This document shows, in pieces, positions 10,161 to 21,279 of a DNA stretch of 64,000 nucleotides. Numbering within the stretch: the first letter of the stretch is position 1; each line of letters begins with the position of its first letter. Source of the DNA: Castor canadensis. Its lineage: Eukaryota > Chordata > Mammalia > Rodentia > Castoridae. Where the stretch lies: assembly GCF_047511655.1 (NCBI RefSeq), contig NC_133401.1, positions 13,052,001 through 13,116,000 of the forward strand. The letters are read 5' to 3'. Both the position numbers and the translations under genes were made by a program. The notes beneath the pieces were generated by a model that was given only the letters and a program-made list of their open reading frames with translations, searched no databases and had not been told where the DNA came from.

Positions 10161-11736
10161 TGTCCTTGGTGTTGTTACTGTCCCTGTACTGTGTGTAATT
10201 AAGTATTTTCTAGCTTGTAATAATAACAATGGTAATATTGAGAATGGAAGAGTGAGCTGAGATGGAAAGCAAGAAGTTAAAGAAAAGGGGAAAACAAATA
10301 TACAGACAAGAGGGAGAAAGCAGAACAAGGTATCAGACAGGAGAGTTTCAAAGGTATAAACAGGGAGTGTTAGTGTACTAATCGACAGTAAGCTGAACAG
10401 ACAATAGAGAGACAGAGAGAGGATTGAAAATCAAAGATAAAAAAAATAAAAAATAAGTATATGAAAGTAATATCTATTTATAAAAATGAATTAAAATAAA
10501 ATGGAAAATAGGAAATTAAAAAAAAAAACCAAAAAACTTCCAAGTTTATATGCAATGCAATTTCAGTCTTAATAATTTGGATGTCCGTCTTAATCTCCAG
10601 TCCTGGAGTTGGTGCCTCAGATGTTGTTCTGTAGTTGTCTCATCAAAGGGGATGCATAAAGTAGAACAAAACTACACTCACACACACACAGAAGGAAAAA
10701 AAAAAAGCCCAAGTGTCCCCAGTTCAAATGCAATACAGTTTCAGTAAGTTTTTCAGCTTGCAGGTGTAATTCGGTTGTTCTCTCATCAAAGGTAGGGAGA
10801 AAAAGAAAAAAAAGCGTCTGGAGGCAGTTCTGAGAGTGGTATCTGCAACTGTGGTTTGCCTGCCTGCTGCTCTCAGCCTGTAGCTGGAGGCGTTATTTAT
10901 GCAGATCTCTGGGGTGAGCTTAGCACTCACCTGGTCCCACAGGCTTTGTTTGCTCAGAGTTCTCCTGTGCGGCGGCCTCTGCTACAGCCTTTCCCCTTTC
11001 CAAGCACTGGGAAAGGTGCCACTGCCCCGCGTTGTCAGGCCTGCGTGTTTATTTACAGTTCACGTGGGAAGTGGGTCTTCCCTCCTCTCACAAGCGTCCC
11101 CGCTCCTGGTTGCTGGGCGCGCCCCGCTCCAGCCAGAGCCTCTCCGGCGCGCCTGGCTCGTTTATTTACAGTCCCGGGAAGGGTTCCCTTCCCCCAATCT
11201 TCAGCGCTCAGGGCGCCCCACCCTCTTTCCAGCGTGTCTTAACTGTTCTTATTGCTTAGTACTCAGTTTCTCTTTTTTTCCCGGGTGGAGGTCAGTCTGT
11301 CCAGGGGGCTATGCTGCTCTGGCCCAGGCTTGTCTGTGGGGGAACCGCGGTACCACGAAGCTCACCTGGTCCGCGTCTTCCCAAGACGTATGGGCGCCGG
11401 CCACTGGCGGTCCCGGGGGGCCTCCTCGGTTCTCCGTTTAACGTGAAGTGGAGATTCTCTGCGCCGGCTGGAGATGTGGAGGGGTCAAAGTTATGCCTTT
11501 TCTCGGTGATTATGCCTGCAAAGTGTGTCTCCAGCGTCTCTCCAAGATTTCACTATAGGAGGCTCGCTTTCTGCTTCCTACCTCTAGCCGCCATCTTGGA
11601 ATTCTCAAGCAGTGTCTTTTGATGGGTGAGTTAAGTCCGTTAACATTAAGTGTTAGTACTGATAGGTATGTGGTGATTCCTGTCATTTAGTTGTCTTAGT
11701 TGTTTGAAGGTTTGATTGTGTGTACCTAAGTTGAGG

Positions 11737-12939
11737 TTACTCTCTACTGTCTTGCTTTTTCTTTTCCTGTGGTTTGGTGCTGCTTGTCTTTTCATGGTTA
11801 AGTTGGGTGTCACTTTCTGTGTGCAGGATCCCTTGCAGAATCTTTTGTAATGGTGGCTTTGTGGTCACATATTGTTTTAGTTTCTGCTTATCATGGAAGA
11901 CTTTTATTGCTCCATCTATTTTGAATGATAGCTTTGCTGGGTAGAGTATCCTGGGGTTGAAGTTATTTTCATTCAGTGCCCGGAAGATCTCACCCCACGC
12001 TCTTCTTGCTTTTAATGTTTCTGTTGAGAAGTCTGCTGTGATTTTGATGGGTTTACCTTTGTATGTTACTTGTTTTTTCTCTCTTGCAGCCTTCAATATT
12101 CTTTCCTTAGTTTCTGAACTTGTTGTTTTAATGATGATATGTCGTGGAGTAGTTCTATTTTGATCTGGTCTGTTTGGTGTCCTGGAGGCCTCTTGCATCT
12201 GTATGGGAATATCTTTCTCTAGATTTGGGAAATTTTCCATTATTATTTTGTTGAATATATTACGCATTCCCTTCGCTTGCACCTCTTCTCCTTCTTCGAT
12301 GCCCATGATTCTCAAGTTTGGTCTTTTGATGGAGTCGGTGAGTTCTTGCATTTTCTTTTCACAGGTCTTGAGTTGTTTAATTAATAGTACTTCGGTTTTT
12401 CCTTTAATTACCATTTCATCTTCAAGTTCTGAGATTCTGTCTTCTGTTTGTTCTATTTTGCTGGATTGGCCTTCCGTTTTGTTTTGCAGTTCTCTTTTGT
12501 TCTTTTTTCTGAGGTTTTCCATATCCTGGGTGGTTTCTTCTTTATTGTTGTCTATTTTTGTCCTGAGTTCATTTATCCGTTTATTCATTGTGTTCTCTGT
12601 TTCACTTTGGTTTTTATGCAATGCTTCTATGGTTTCCTTTATTTCTTCTTTTGCTTTTTCAAATTCTCTATTTTTGTTGTCTTGGAATTTCTTGAGTGTC
12701 TTCTGTACATTTTGGTTGACCCTATCCAGTATCATCTCTATAAAATTCTCATTGAGTACCTGTAGTATTTCTTCTTTTAAATTATTCTTGTGGGCTTCAT
12801 TGGGTCCTTTGGCATAGTTTATCTTCATTTTTTTGGCGTCTGGATCTGAGTATCTGTTCTCTTCATTCCCCTCTGGTTCCTGTACTAATTTTTTGCTGTG
12901 GGGAAACTGGTTTCCTTGTTTTTTCTGTCTTCCCGTCAT
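11737..12939 (-). CDS. L1 ORF1: L1 ORF1p, unit 5, haplotype B, intact
   Basis: Complete 400-codon ORF1 of the second haplotype. Relative to unit 1 it carries S13P, N30Y, E32D, S35A, N36K, Y50H, D57E, E80K, N89K, Y108H, H110N, R114T, W121R, N136T, S137T, E148K and T149R. All changes fall in the N-terminal region and coiled coil; residues 150-400 are unchanged. The protein matches unit 16. Just upstream of the ATG the DNA reverts to array type, so a recombination breakpoint lies near 12,940-12,950. Confidence 0.95.
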   Translation of the reverse strand: MTGRQKKQGNQFPHSKKLVQEPEGNEENRYSDPDAKKMKINYAKGPNEAHKNNLKEEILQVLNENFIEMILDRVNQNVQKTLKKFQDNKNREFEKAKEEIKETIEALHKNQSETENTMNKRINELRTKIDNNKEETTQDMENLRKKNKRELQNKTEGQSSKIEQTEDRISELEDEMVIKGKTEVLLIKQLKTCEKKMQELTDSIKRPNLRIMGIEEGEEVQAKGMRNIFNKIIMENFPNLEKDIPIQMQEASRTPNRPDQNRTTPRHIIIKTTSSETKERILKAAREKKQVTYKGKPIKITADFSTETLKARRAWGEIFRALNENNFNPRILYPAKLSFKIDGAIKVFHDKQKLKQYVTTKPPLQKILQGILHTESDTQLNHEKTSSTKPQEKKKQDSRE

Positions 12940-14515
12940 TGTCCTTGGTGTTGTTACTGTCCCTGTACTGTGTGTAATTAAGTATTTTCTAGCTTGTAAT
13001 AATAACAATGGTAATATTGAGAATGGAAGAGTGAGCTGAGATGGAAAGCAAGAAGTTAAAGAAAAGGGGAAAACAAATATACAGACAAGAGGGAGAAAGC
13101 AGAACAAGGTATCAGACAGGAGAGTTTCAAAGGTATAAACAGGGAGTGTTAGTGTACTAATCGACAGTAAGCTGAACAGACAATAGAGAGACAGAGAGAG
13201 GATTGAAAATCAAAGATAAAAAAAATAAAAAATAAGTATATGAAAGTAATATCTATTTATAAAAATGAATTAAAATAAAATGGAAAATAGGAAATTAAAA
13301 AAAAAAAACCAAAAAACTTCCAAGTTTATATGCAATGCAATTTCAGTCTTAATAATTTGGATGTCCGTCTTAATCTCCAGTCCTGGAGTTGGTGCCTCAG
13401 ATGTTGTTCTGTAGTTGTCTCATCAAAGGGGATGCATAAAGTAGAACAAAACTACACTCACACACACACAGAAGGAAAAAAAAAAGCCCAAGTGTCCCCA
13501 GTTCAAATGCAATACAGTTTCAGTAAGTTTTTCAGCTTGCAGGTGTAATTCGGTTGTTCTCTCATCAAAGGTAGGGAGAAAAAGAAAAAAAAGCGTCTGG
13601 AGGCAGTTCTGAGAGTGGTATCTGCAACTGTGGTTTGCCTGCCTGCTGCTCTCAGCCTGTAGCTGGAGGCGTTATTTATGCAGATCTCTGGGGTGAGCTT
13701 AGCACTCACCTGGTCCCACAGGCTTTGTTTGCTCAGAGTTCTCCTGTGCGGCGGCCTCTGCTACAGCCTTTCCCCTTTCCAAGCACTGGGAAAGGTGCCA
13801 CTGCCCCGCGTTGTCAGGCCTGCGTGTTTATTTACAGTTCACGTGGGAAGTGGGTCTTCCCTCCTCTCACAAGCGTCCCCGCTCCTGGTTGCTGGGCGCG
13901 CCCCGCTCCAGCCAGAGCCTCTCCGGCGCGCCTGGCTCGTTTATTTACAGTCCCGGGAAGGGTTCCCTTCCCCCAATCTTCAGCGCTCAGGGCGCCCCAC
14001 CCTCTTTCCAGCGTGTCTTAACTGTTCTTATTGCTTAGTACTCAGTTTCTCTTTTTTTCCCGGGTGGAGGTCAGTCTGTCCAGGGGGCTATGCTGCTCTG
14101 GCCCAGGCTTGTCTGTGGGGGAACCGCGGTACCACGAAGCTCACCTGGTCCGCGTCTTCCCAAGACGTATGGGCGCCGGCCACTGGCGGTCCCGGGGGGC
14201 CTCCTCGGTTCTCCGTTTAACGTGAAGTGGAGATTCTCTGCGCCGGCTGGAGATGTGGAGGGGTCAAAGTTATGCCTTTTCTCGGTGATTATGCCTGCAA
14301 AGTGTGTCTCCAGCGTCTCTCCAAGATTTCACTATAGGAGGCTCGCTTTCTGCTTCCTACCTCTAGCCGCCATCTTGGAATTCTCAAGCAGTGTCTTTTG
14401 ATGGGTGAGTTAAGTCCGTTAACATTAAGTGTTAGTACTGATAGGTATGTGGTGATTCCTGTCATTTAGTTGTCTTAGTTGTTTGAAGGTTTGATTGTGT
14501 GTACCTAAGTTGAGG

Positions 14516-15718
14516 TTACTCTCTACTGTCTTGCTTTTTCTTTTCCTGTGGTTTGGTGCTGCTTGTCTTTTCATGGTTAAGTTGGGTGTCACTTTCTGTG
14601 TGCAGGATCCCTTGCAGAATCTTTTGTAATGGTGGCTTTGTGGTCACATATTGTTTTAGTTTCTGCTTATCATGGAAGACTTTTATTGCTCCATCTATTT
14701 TGAATGATAGCTTTGCTGGGTAGAGTATCCTGGGGTTGAAGTTATTTTCATTCAGTGCCCGGAAGATCTCACCCCACGCTCTTCTTGCTTTTAATGTTTC
14801 TGTTGAGAAGTCTGCTGTGATTTTGATGGGTTTACCTTTGTATGTTACTTGTTTTTTCTCTCTTGCAGCCTTCAATATTCTTTCCTTAGTTTCTGAACTT
14901 GTTGTTTTAATGATGATATGTCGTGGAGTAGTTCTATTTTGATCTGGTCTGTTTGGTGTCCTGGAGGCCTCTTGCATCTGTATGGGAATATCTTTCTCTA
15001 GATTTGGGAAATTTTCCATTATTATTTTGTTGAATATATTACGCATTCCCTTCGCTTGCACCTCTTCTCCTTCTTCGATGCCCATGATTCTCAAGTTTGG
15101 TCTTTTGATGGAGTCGGTGAGTTCTTGCATTTTCTTTTCACAGGTCTTGAGTTGTTTAATTAATAGTACTTCGGTTTTTCCTTTAATTACCATTTCATCT
15201 TCAAGTTCTGAGATTCTGTCTTCTGTTTGTTCTATTTTGCTGGATTGGCCTTCCGTTTTGTTTTGCAGTTCTGTTTCGTTCTTTTTTCTGAGGTTTTCCA
15301 TATCCTGGCTGTTTTCTTCTTTATTGTTGTCTATTTTTGTCCTGAGTTCATTTATCCATTTATTCATTGTGTTCTCTCTTTCACTTTGGTGTTTATACAG
15401 TGCTTCTATGGTTTCCTTTATTTCTTCTTTTGCTTTTTCAAATTCTCTATTGTTATTGTCTTGGAATTTCTTGAGTGTCTCCTGTACATTTTGGTTGACC
15501 CTATCCAGTATCATCTCTATAAAATTCTCATTGAGTACTTGTAGTATGTCTTCTTTTAAATTATTCTTGTAGGCTTCATTTGGTCCTTTGGCATAGTTTA
15601 TCTTCATTTTGTTGGAGTCTGGCTCTGAGTTTCTGTTCTCTTCATTCCCCTCTGGTTCCTGTACTAATTTTTTGCTGTGGGAAAACTGGTTTCCTTGTTT
15701 TTTCTGTCTTCCTGTCAT
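14516..15718 (-). CDS. L1 ORF1: L1 ORF1p, unit 6, haplotype A, intact
   Basis: Complete ORF1 with Asn89 and Ile232, the same protein as units 1, 7 and 13. Its 5' UTR shares a private G-to-A change (TTTCAATCTT near 16,121) with unit 7 only, so units 6 and 7 are a recent duplicate pair. Confidence 0.95.
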   Translation of the reverse strand: MTGRQKKQGNQFSHSKKLVQEPEGNEENRNSEPDSNKMKINYAKGPNEAYKNNLKEDILQVLNENFIEMILDRVNQNVQETLKKFQDNNNREFEKAKEEIKETIEALYKHQSERENTMNKWINELRTKIDNNKEENSQDMENLRKKNETELQNKTEGQSSKIEQTEDRISELEDEMVIKGKTEVLLIKQLKTCEKKMQELTDSIKRPNLRIMGIEEGEEVQAKGMRNIFNKIIMENFPNLEKDIPIQMQEASRTPNRPDQNRTTPRHIIIKTTSSETKERILKAAREKKQVTYKGKPIKITADFSTETLKARRAWGEIFRALNENNFNPRILYPAKLSFKIDGAIKVFHDKQKLKQYVTTKPPLQKILQGILHTESDTQLNHEKTSSTKPQEKKKQDSRE

Positions 15719-17296
15719 TGTCCTTGGTGTTGTTACTGTCCCTGTACTGTGTGTAATTAAGTATTTTCTAGCTTGTAATAATAACAATGGTAATATTGAG
15801 AATGGAAGAGTGAGCTGAGATGGAAAGCAAGAAGTTAAAGAAAAGGGGAAAACAAATATACAGACAAGAGGGAGAAAGCAGAACAAGGTATCAGACAGGA
15901 GAGTTTCAAAGGTATAAACAGGGAGTGTTAGTGTACTAATCGACAGTAAGCTGAACAGACAATAGAGAGACAGAGAGAGGATTGAAAATCAAAGATAAAA
16001 AAAATAAAAAATAAGTATATGAAAGTAATATCTATTTATAAAAATGAATTAAAATAAAATGGAAAATAGGAAATTAAAAAAAAAAAAACCAAAAAACTTC
16101 CAAGTTTATATGCAATGCAATTTCAATCTTAATAATTTGGATGTCCGTCTTAATCTCCAGTCCTGGAGTTGGTGCCTCAGATGTTGTTCTGTAGTTGTCT
16201 CATCAAAGGGGATGCATAAAGTAGAACAAAACTACACTCACACACACACAGAAGGAAAAAAAAAAAGCCCAAGTGTCCCCAGTTCAAATGCAATACAGTT
16301 TCAGTAAGTTTTTCAGCTTGCAGGTGTAATTCGGTTGTTCTCTCATCAAAGGTAGGGAGAAAAAGAAAAAAAAGCGTCTGGAGGCAGTTCTGAGAGTGGT
16401 ATCTGCAACTGTGGTTTGCCTGCCTGCTGCTCTCAGCCTGTAGCTGGAGGCGTTATTTATGCAGATCTCTGGGGTGAGCTTAGCACTCACCTGGTCCCAC
16501 AGGCTTTGTTTGCTCAGAGTTCTCCTGTGCGGCGGCCTCTGCTACAGCCTTTCCCCTTTCCAAGCACTGGGAAAGGTGCCACTGCCCCGCGTTGTCAGGC
16601 CTGCGTGTTTATTTACAGTTCACGTGGGAAGTGGGTCTTCCCTCCTCTCACAAGCGTCCCCGCTCCTGGTTGCTGGGCGCGCCCCGCTCCAGCCAGAGCC
16701 TCTCCGGCGCGCCTGGCTCGTTTATTTACAGTCCCGGGAAGGGTTCCCTTCCCCCAATCTTCAGCGCTCAGGGCGCCCCACCCTCTTTCCAGCGTGTCTT
16801 AACTGTTCTTATTGCTTAGTACTCAGTTTCTCTTTTTTTCCCGGGTGGAGGTCAGTCTGTCCAGGGGGCTATGCTGCTCTGGCCCAGGCTTGTCTGTGGG
16901 GGAACCGCGGTACCACGAAGCTCACCTGGTCCGCGTCTTCCCAAGACGTATGGGCGCCGGCCACTGGCGGTCCCGGGGGGCCTCCTCGGTTCTCCGTTTA
17001 ACGTGAAGTGGAGATTCTCTGCGCCGGCTGGAGATGTGGAGGGGTCAAAGTTATGCCTTTTCTCGGTGATTATGCCTGCAAAGTGTGTCTCCAGCGTCTC
17101 TCCAAGATTTCACTATAGGAGGCTCGCTTTCTGCTTCCTACCTCTAGCCGCCATCTTGGAATTCTCAAGCAGTGTCTTTTGATGGGTGAGTTAAGTCCGT
17201 TAACATTAAGTGTTAGTACTGATAGGTATGTGGTGATTCCTGTCATTTAGTTGTCTTAGTTGTTTGAAGGTTTGATTGTGTGTACCTAAGTTGAGG

Positions 17297-18499
17297 TTAC
17301 TCTCTACTGTCTTGCTTTTTCTTTTCCTGTGGTTTGGTGCTGCTTGTCTTTTCATGGTTAAGTTGGGTGTCACTTTCTGTGTGCAGGATCCCTTGCAGAA
17401 TCTTTTGTAATGGTGGCTTTGTGGTCACATATTGTTTTAGTTTCTGCTTATCATGGAAGACTTTTATTGCTCCATCTATTTTGAATGATAGCTTTGCTGG
17501 GTAGAGTATCCTGGGGTTGAAGTTATTTTCATTCAGTGCCCGGAAGATCTCACCCCACGCTCTTCTTGCTTTTAATGTTTCTGTTGAGAAGTCTGCTGTG
17601 ATTTTGATGGGTTTACCTTTGTATGTTACTTGTTTTTTCTCTCTTGCAGCCTTCAATATTCTTTCCTTAGTTTCTGAACTTGTTGTTTTAATGATGATAT
17701 GTCGTGGAGTAGTTCTATTTTGATCTGGTCTGTTTGGTGTCCTGGAGGCCTCTTGCATCTGTATGGGAATATCTTTCTCTAGATTTGGGAAATTTTCCAT
17801 TATTATTTTGTTGAATATATTACGCATTCCCTTCGCTTGCACCTCTTCTCCTTCTTCGATGCCCATGATTCTCAAGTTTGGTCTTTTGATGGAGTCGGTG
17901 AGTTCTTGCATTTTCTTTTCACAGGTCTTGAGTTGTTTAATTAATAGTACTTCGGTTTTTCCTTTAATTACCATTTCATCTTCAAGTTCTGAGATTCTGT
18001 CTTCTGTTTGTTCTATTTTGCTGGATTGGCCTTCCGTTTTGTTTTGCAGTTCTGTTTCGTTCTTTTTTCTGAGGTTTTCCATATCCTGGCTGTTTTCTTC
18101 TTTATTGTTGTCTATTTTTGTCCTGAGTTCATTTATCCATTTATTCATTGTGTTCTCTCTTTCACTTTGGTGTTTATACAGTGCTTCTATGGTTTCCTTT
18201 ATTTCTTCTTTTGCTTTTTCAAATTCTCTATTGTTATTGTCTTGGAATTTCTTGAGTGTCTCCTGTACATTTTGGTTGACCCTATCCAGTATCATCTCTA
18301 TAAAATTCTCATTGAGTACTTGTAGTATGTCTTCTTTTAAATTATTCTTGTAGGCTTCATTTGGTCCTTTGGCATAGTTTATCTTCATTTTGTTGGAGTC
18401 TGGCTCTGAGTTTCTGTTCTCTTCATTCCCCTCTGGTTCCTGTACTAATTTTTTGCTGTGGGAAAACTGGTTTCCTTGTTTTTTCTGTCTTCCTGTCAT
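17297..18499 (-). CDS. L1 ORF1: L1 ORF1p, unit 7, haplotype A, intact
   Basis: Complete ORF1 with Asn89 and Ile232. It is the partner of unit 6 by the shared 5' UTR variant (near 18,901). Confidence 0.95.
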   Translation of the reverse strand: MTGRQKKQGNQFSHSKKLVQEPEGNEENRNSEPDSNKMKINYAKGPNEAYKNNLKEDILQVLNENFIEMILDRVNQNVQETLKKFQDNNNREFEKAKEEIKETIEALYKHQSERENTMNKWINELRTKIDNNKEENSQDMENLRKKNETELQNKTEGQSSKIEQTEDRISELEDEMVIKGKTEVLLIKQLKTCEKKMQELTDSIKRPNLRIMGIEEGEEVQAKGMRNIFNKIIMENFPNLEKDIPIQMQEASRTPNRPDQNRTTPRHIIIKTTSSETKERILKAAREKKQVTYKGKPIKITADFSTETLKARRAWGEIFRALNENNFNPRILYPAKLSFKIDGAIKVFHDKQKLKQYVTTKPPLQKILQGILHTESDTQLNHEKTSSTKPQEKKKQDSRE

Positions 18500-20076
18500 T
18501 GTCCTTGGTGTTGTTACTGTCCCTGTACTGTGTGTAATTAAGTATTTTCTAGCTTGTAATAATAACAATGGTAATATTGAGAATGGAAGAGTGAGCTGAG
18601 ATGGAAAGCAAGAAGTTAAAGAAAAGGGGAAAACAAATATACAGACAAGAGGGAGAAAGCAGAACAAGGTATCAGACAGGAGAGTTTCAAAGGTATAAAC
18701 AGGGAGTGTTAGTGTACTAATCGACAGTAAGCTGAACAGACAATAGAGAGACAGAGAGAGGATTGAAAATCAAAGATAAAAAAAATAAAAAATAAGTATA
18801 TGAAAGTAATATCTATTTATAAAAATGAATTAAAATAAAATGGAAAATAGGAAATTAAAAAAAAAAAACCAAAAAACTTCCAAGTTTATATGCAATGCAA
18901 TTTCAATCTTAATAATTTGGATGTCCGTCTTAATCTCCAGTCCTGGAGTTGGTGCCTCAGATGTTGTTCTGTAGTTGTCTCATCAAAGGGGATGCATAAA
19001 GTAGAACAAAACTACACTCACACACACACAGAAGGAAAAAAAAAAAGCCCAAGTGTCCCCAGTTCAAATGCAATACAGTTTCAGTAAGTTTTTCAGCTTG
19101 CAGGTGTAATTCGGTTGTTCTCTCATCAAAGGTAGGGAGAAAAAGAAAAAAAAGCGTCTGGAGGCAGTTCTGAGAGTGGTATCTGCAACTGTGGTTTGCC
19201 TGCCTGCTGCTCTCAGCCTGTAGCTGGAGGCGTTATTTATGCAGATCTCTGGGGTGAGCTTAGCACTCACCTGGTCCCACAGGCTTTGTTTGCTCAGAGT
19301 TCTCCTGTGCGGCGGCCTCTGCTACAGCCTTTCCCCTTTCCAAGCACTGGGAAAGGTGCCACTGCCCCGCGTTGTCAGGCCTGCGTGTTTATTTACAGTT
19401 CACGTGGGAAGTGGGTCTTCCCTCCTCTCACAAGCGTCCCCGCTCCTGGTTGCTGGGCGCGCCCCGCTCCAGCCAGAGCCTCTCCGGCGCGCCTGGCTCG
19501 TTTATTTACAGTCCCGGGAAGGGTTCCCTTCCCCCAATCTTCAGCGCTCAGGGCGCCCCACCCTCTTTCCAGCGTGTCTTAACTGTTCTTATTGCTTAGT
19601 ACTCAGTTTCTCTTTTTTTCCCGGGTGGAGGTCAGTCTGTCCAGGGGGCTATGCTGCTCTGGCCCAGGCTTGTCTGTGGGGGAACCGCGGTACCACGAAG
19701 CTCACCTGGTCCGCGTCTTCCCAAGACGTATGGGCGCCGGCCACTGGCGGTCCCGGGGGGCCTCCTCGGTTCTCCGTTTAACGTGAAGTGGAGATTCTCT
19801 GCGCCGGCTGGAGATGTGGAGGGGTCAAAGTTATGCCTTTTCTCGGTGATTATGCCTGCAAAGTGTGTCTCCAGCGTCTCTCCAAGATTTCACTATAGGA
19901 GGCTCGCTTTCTGCTTCCTACCTCTAGCCGCCATCTTGGAATTCTCAAGCAGTGTCTTTTGATGGGTGAGTTAAGTCCGTTAACATTAAGTGTTAGTACT
20001 GATAGGTATGTGGTGATTCCTGTCATTTAGTTGTCTTAGTTGTTTGAAGGTTTGATTGTGTGTACCTAAGTTGAGG

Positions 20077-21279
20077 TTACTCTCTACTGTCTTGCTTTTT
20101 CTTTTCCTGTGGTTTGGTGCTGCTTGTCTTTTCATGGTTAAGTTGGGTGTCACTTTCTGTGTGCAGGATCCCTTGCAGAATCTTTTGTAATGGTGGCTTT
20201 GTGGTCACATATTGTTTTAGTTTCTGCTTATCATGGAAGACTTTTATTGCTCCATCTATTTTGAATGATAGCTTTGCTGGGTAGAGTATCCTGGGGTTGA
20301 AGTTATTTTCATTCAGTGCCCGGAAGATCTCACCCCACGCTCTTCTTGCTTTTAATGTTTCTGTTGAGAAGTCTGCTGTGATTTTGATGGGTTTACCTTT
20401 GTATGTTACTTGTTTTTTCTCTCTTGCAGCCTTCAATATTCTTTCCTTAGTTTCTGAACTTGTTGTTTTAATGATGATATGTCGTGGAGTAGTTCTATTT
20501 TGATCTGGTCTGTTTGGTGTCCTGGAGGCCTCTTGCATCTGTATGGGAATATCTTTCTCTAGATTTGGGAAATTTTCCATTATTATTTTGTTGAATATAT
20601 TACGCATTCCCTTCGCTTGCACCTCTTCTCCTTCTTCGATGCCCATGATTCTCAAGTTTGGTCTTTTGATGGAGTCGGTGAGTTCTTGCATTTTCTTTTC
20701 ACAGGTCTTGAGTTGTTTAATTAATAGTACTTCGGTTTTTCCTTTAATTACCATTTCATCTTCAAGTTCTGAGATTCTGTCTTCTGTTTGTTCTATTTTG
20801 CTGGATTGGCCTTCCGTTTTGTTTTGCAGTTCTGTTTCGTTCTTTTTTCTGAGGTTTTCCATATCCTGGCTGTTTTCTTCTTTATTGTTGTCTATTTTTG
20901 TCCTGAGTTCATTTATCCGTTTATTCATTGTGTTCTCTGTTTCACTTTGGTTTTTATGCAATGCTTCTATGGTTTCCTTTATTTCTTCTTTTGCTTTTTC
21001 AAATTCTCTATTTTTGTTGTCTTGGAATTTCTTGAGTGTCTCCTGTACATTTTGGTTGACCCTATCCAGTATCATCTCTATAAAATTCTCATTGAGTACT
21101 TGTAGTATGTCTTCTTTTAAATTATTCTTGTAGGCTTCATTTGGTCCTTTGGCATAGTTTATCTTCATTTTGTTGGAGTCTGGCTCTGAGTTTCTGTTCT
21201 CTTCATTCCCCTCTGGTTCCTGTACTAATTTTTTGCTGTGGGAAAACTGGTTTCCTTGTTTTTTCTGTCTTCCTGTCAT
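20077..21279 (-). CDS. L1 ORF1: L1 ORF1p, unit 8, A/B mosaic, intact
   Basis: Complete ORF1 that is haplotype A except for a short B segment giving His108, Asn110, Thr114 and Arg121. The B markers span 20,919-21,016. A markers resume by about 20,873 on one side and 21,042 on the other. This is the signature of a conversion tract of roughly 100-170 bp inside the coiled-coil coding region. Confidence 0.95.
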   Translation of the reverse strand: MTGRQKKQGNQFSHSKKLVQEPEGNEENRNSEPDSNKMKINYAKGPNEAYKNNLKEDILQVLNENFIEMILDRVNQNVQETLKKFQDNKNREFEKAKEEIKETIEALHKNQSETENTMNKRINELRTKIDNNKEENSQDMENLRKKNETELQNKTEGQSSKIEQTEDRISELEDEMVIKGKTEVLLIKQLKTCEKKMQELTDSIKRPNLRIMGIEEGEEVQAKGMRNIFNKIIMENFPNLEKDIPIQMQEASRTPNRPDQNRTTPRHIIIKTTSSETKERILKAAREKKQVTYKGKPIKITADFSTETLKARRAWGEIFRALNENNFNPRILYPAKLSFKIDGAIKVFHDKQKLKQYVTTKPPLQKILQGILHTESDTQLNHEKTSSTKPQEKKKQDSRE

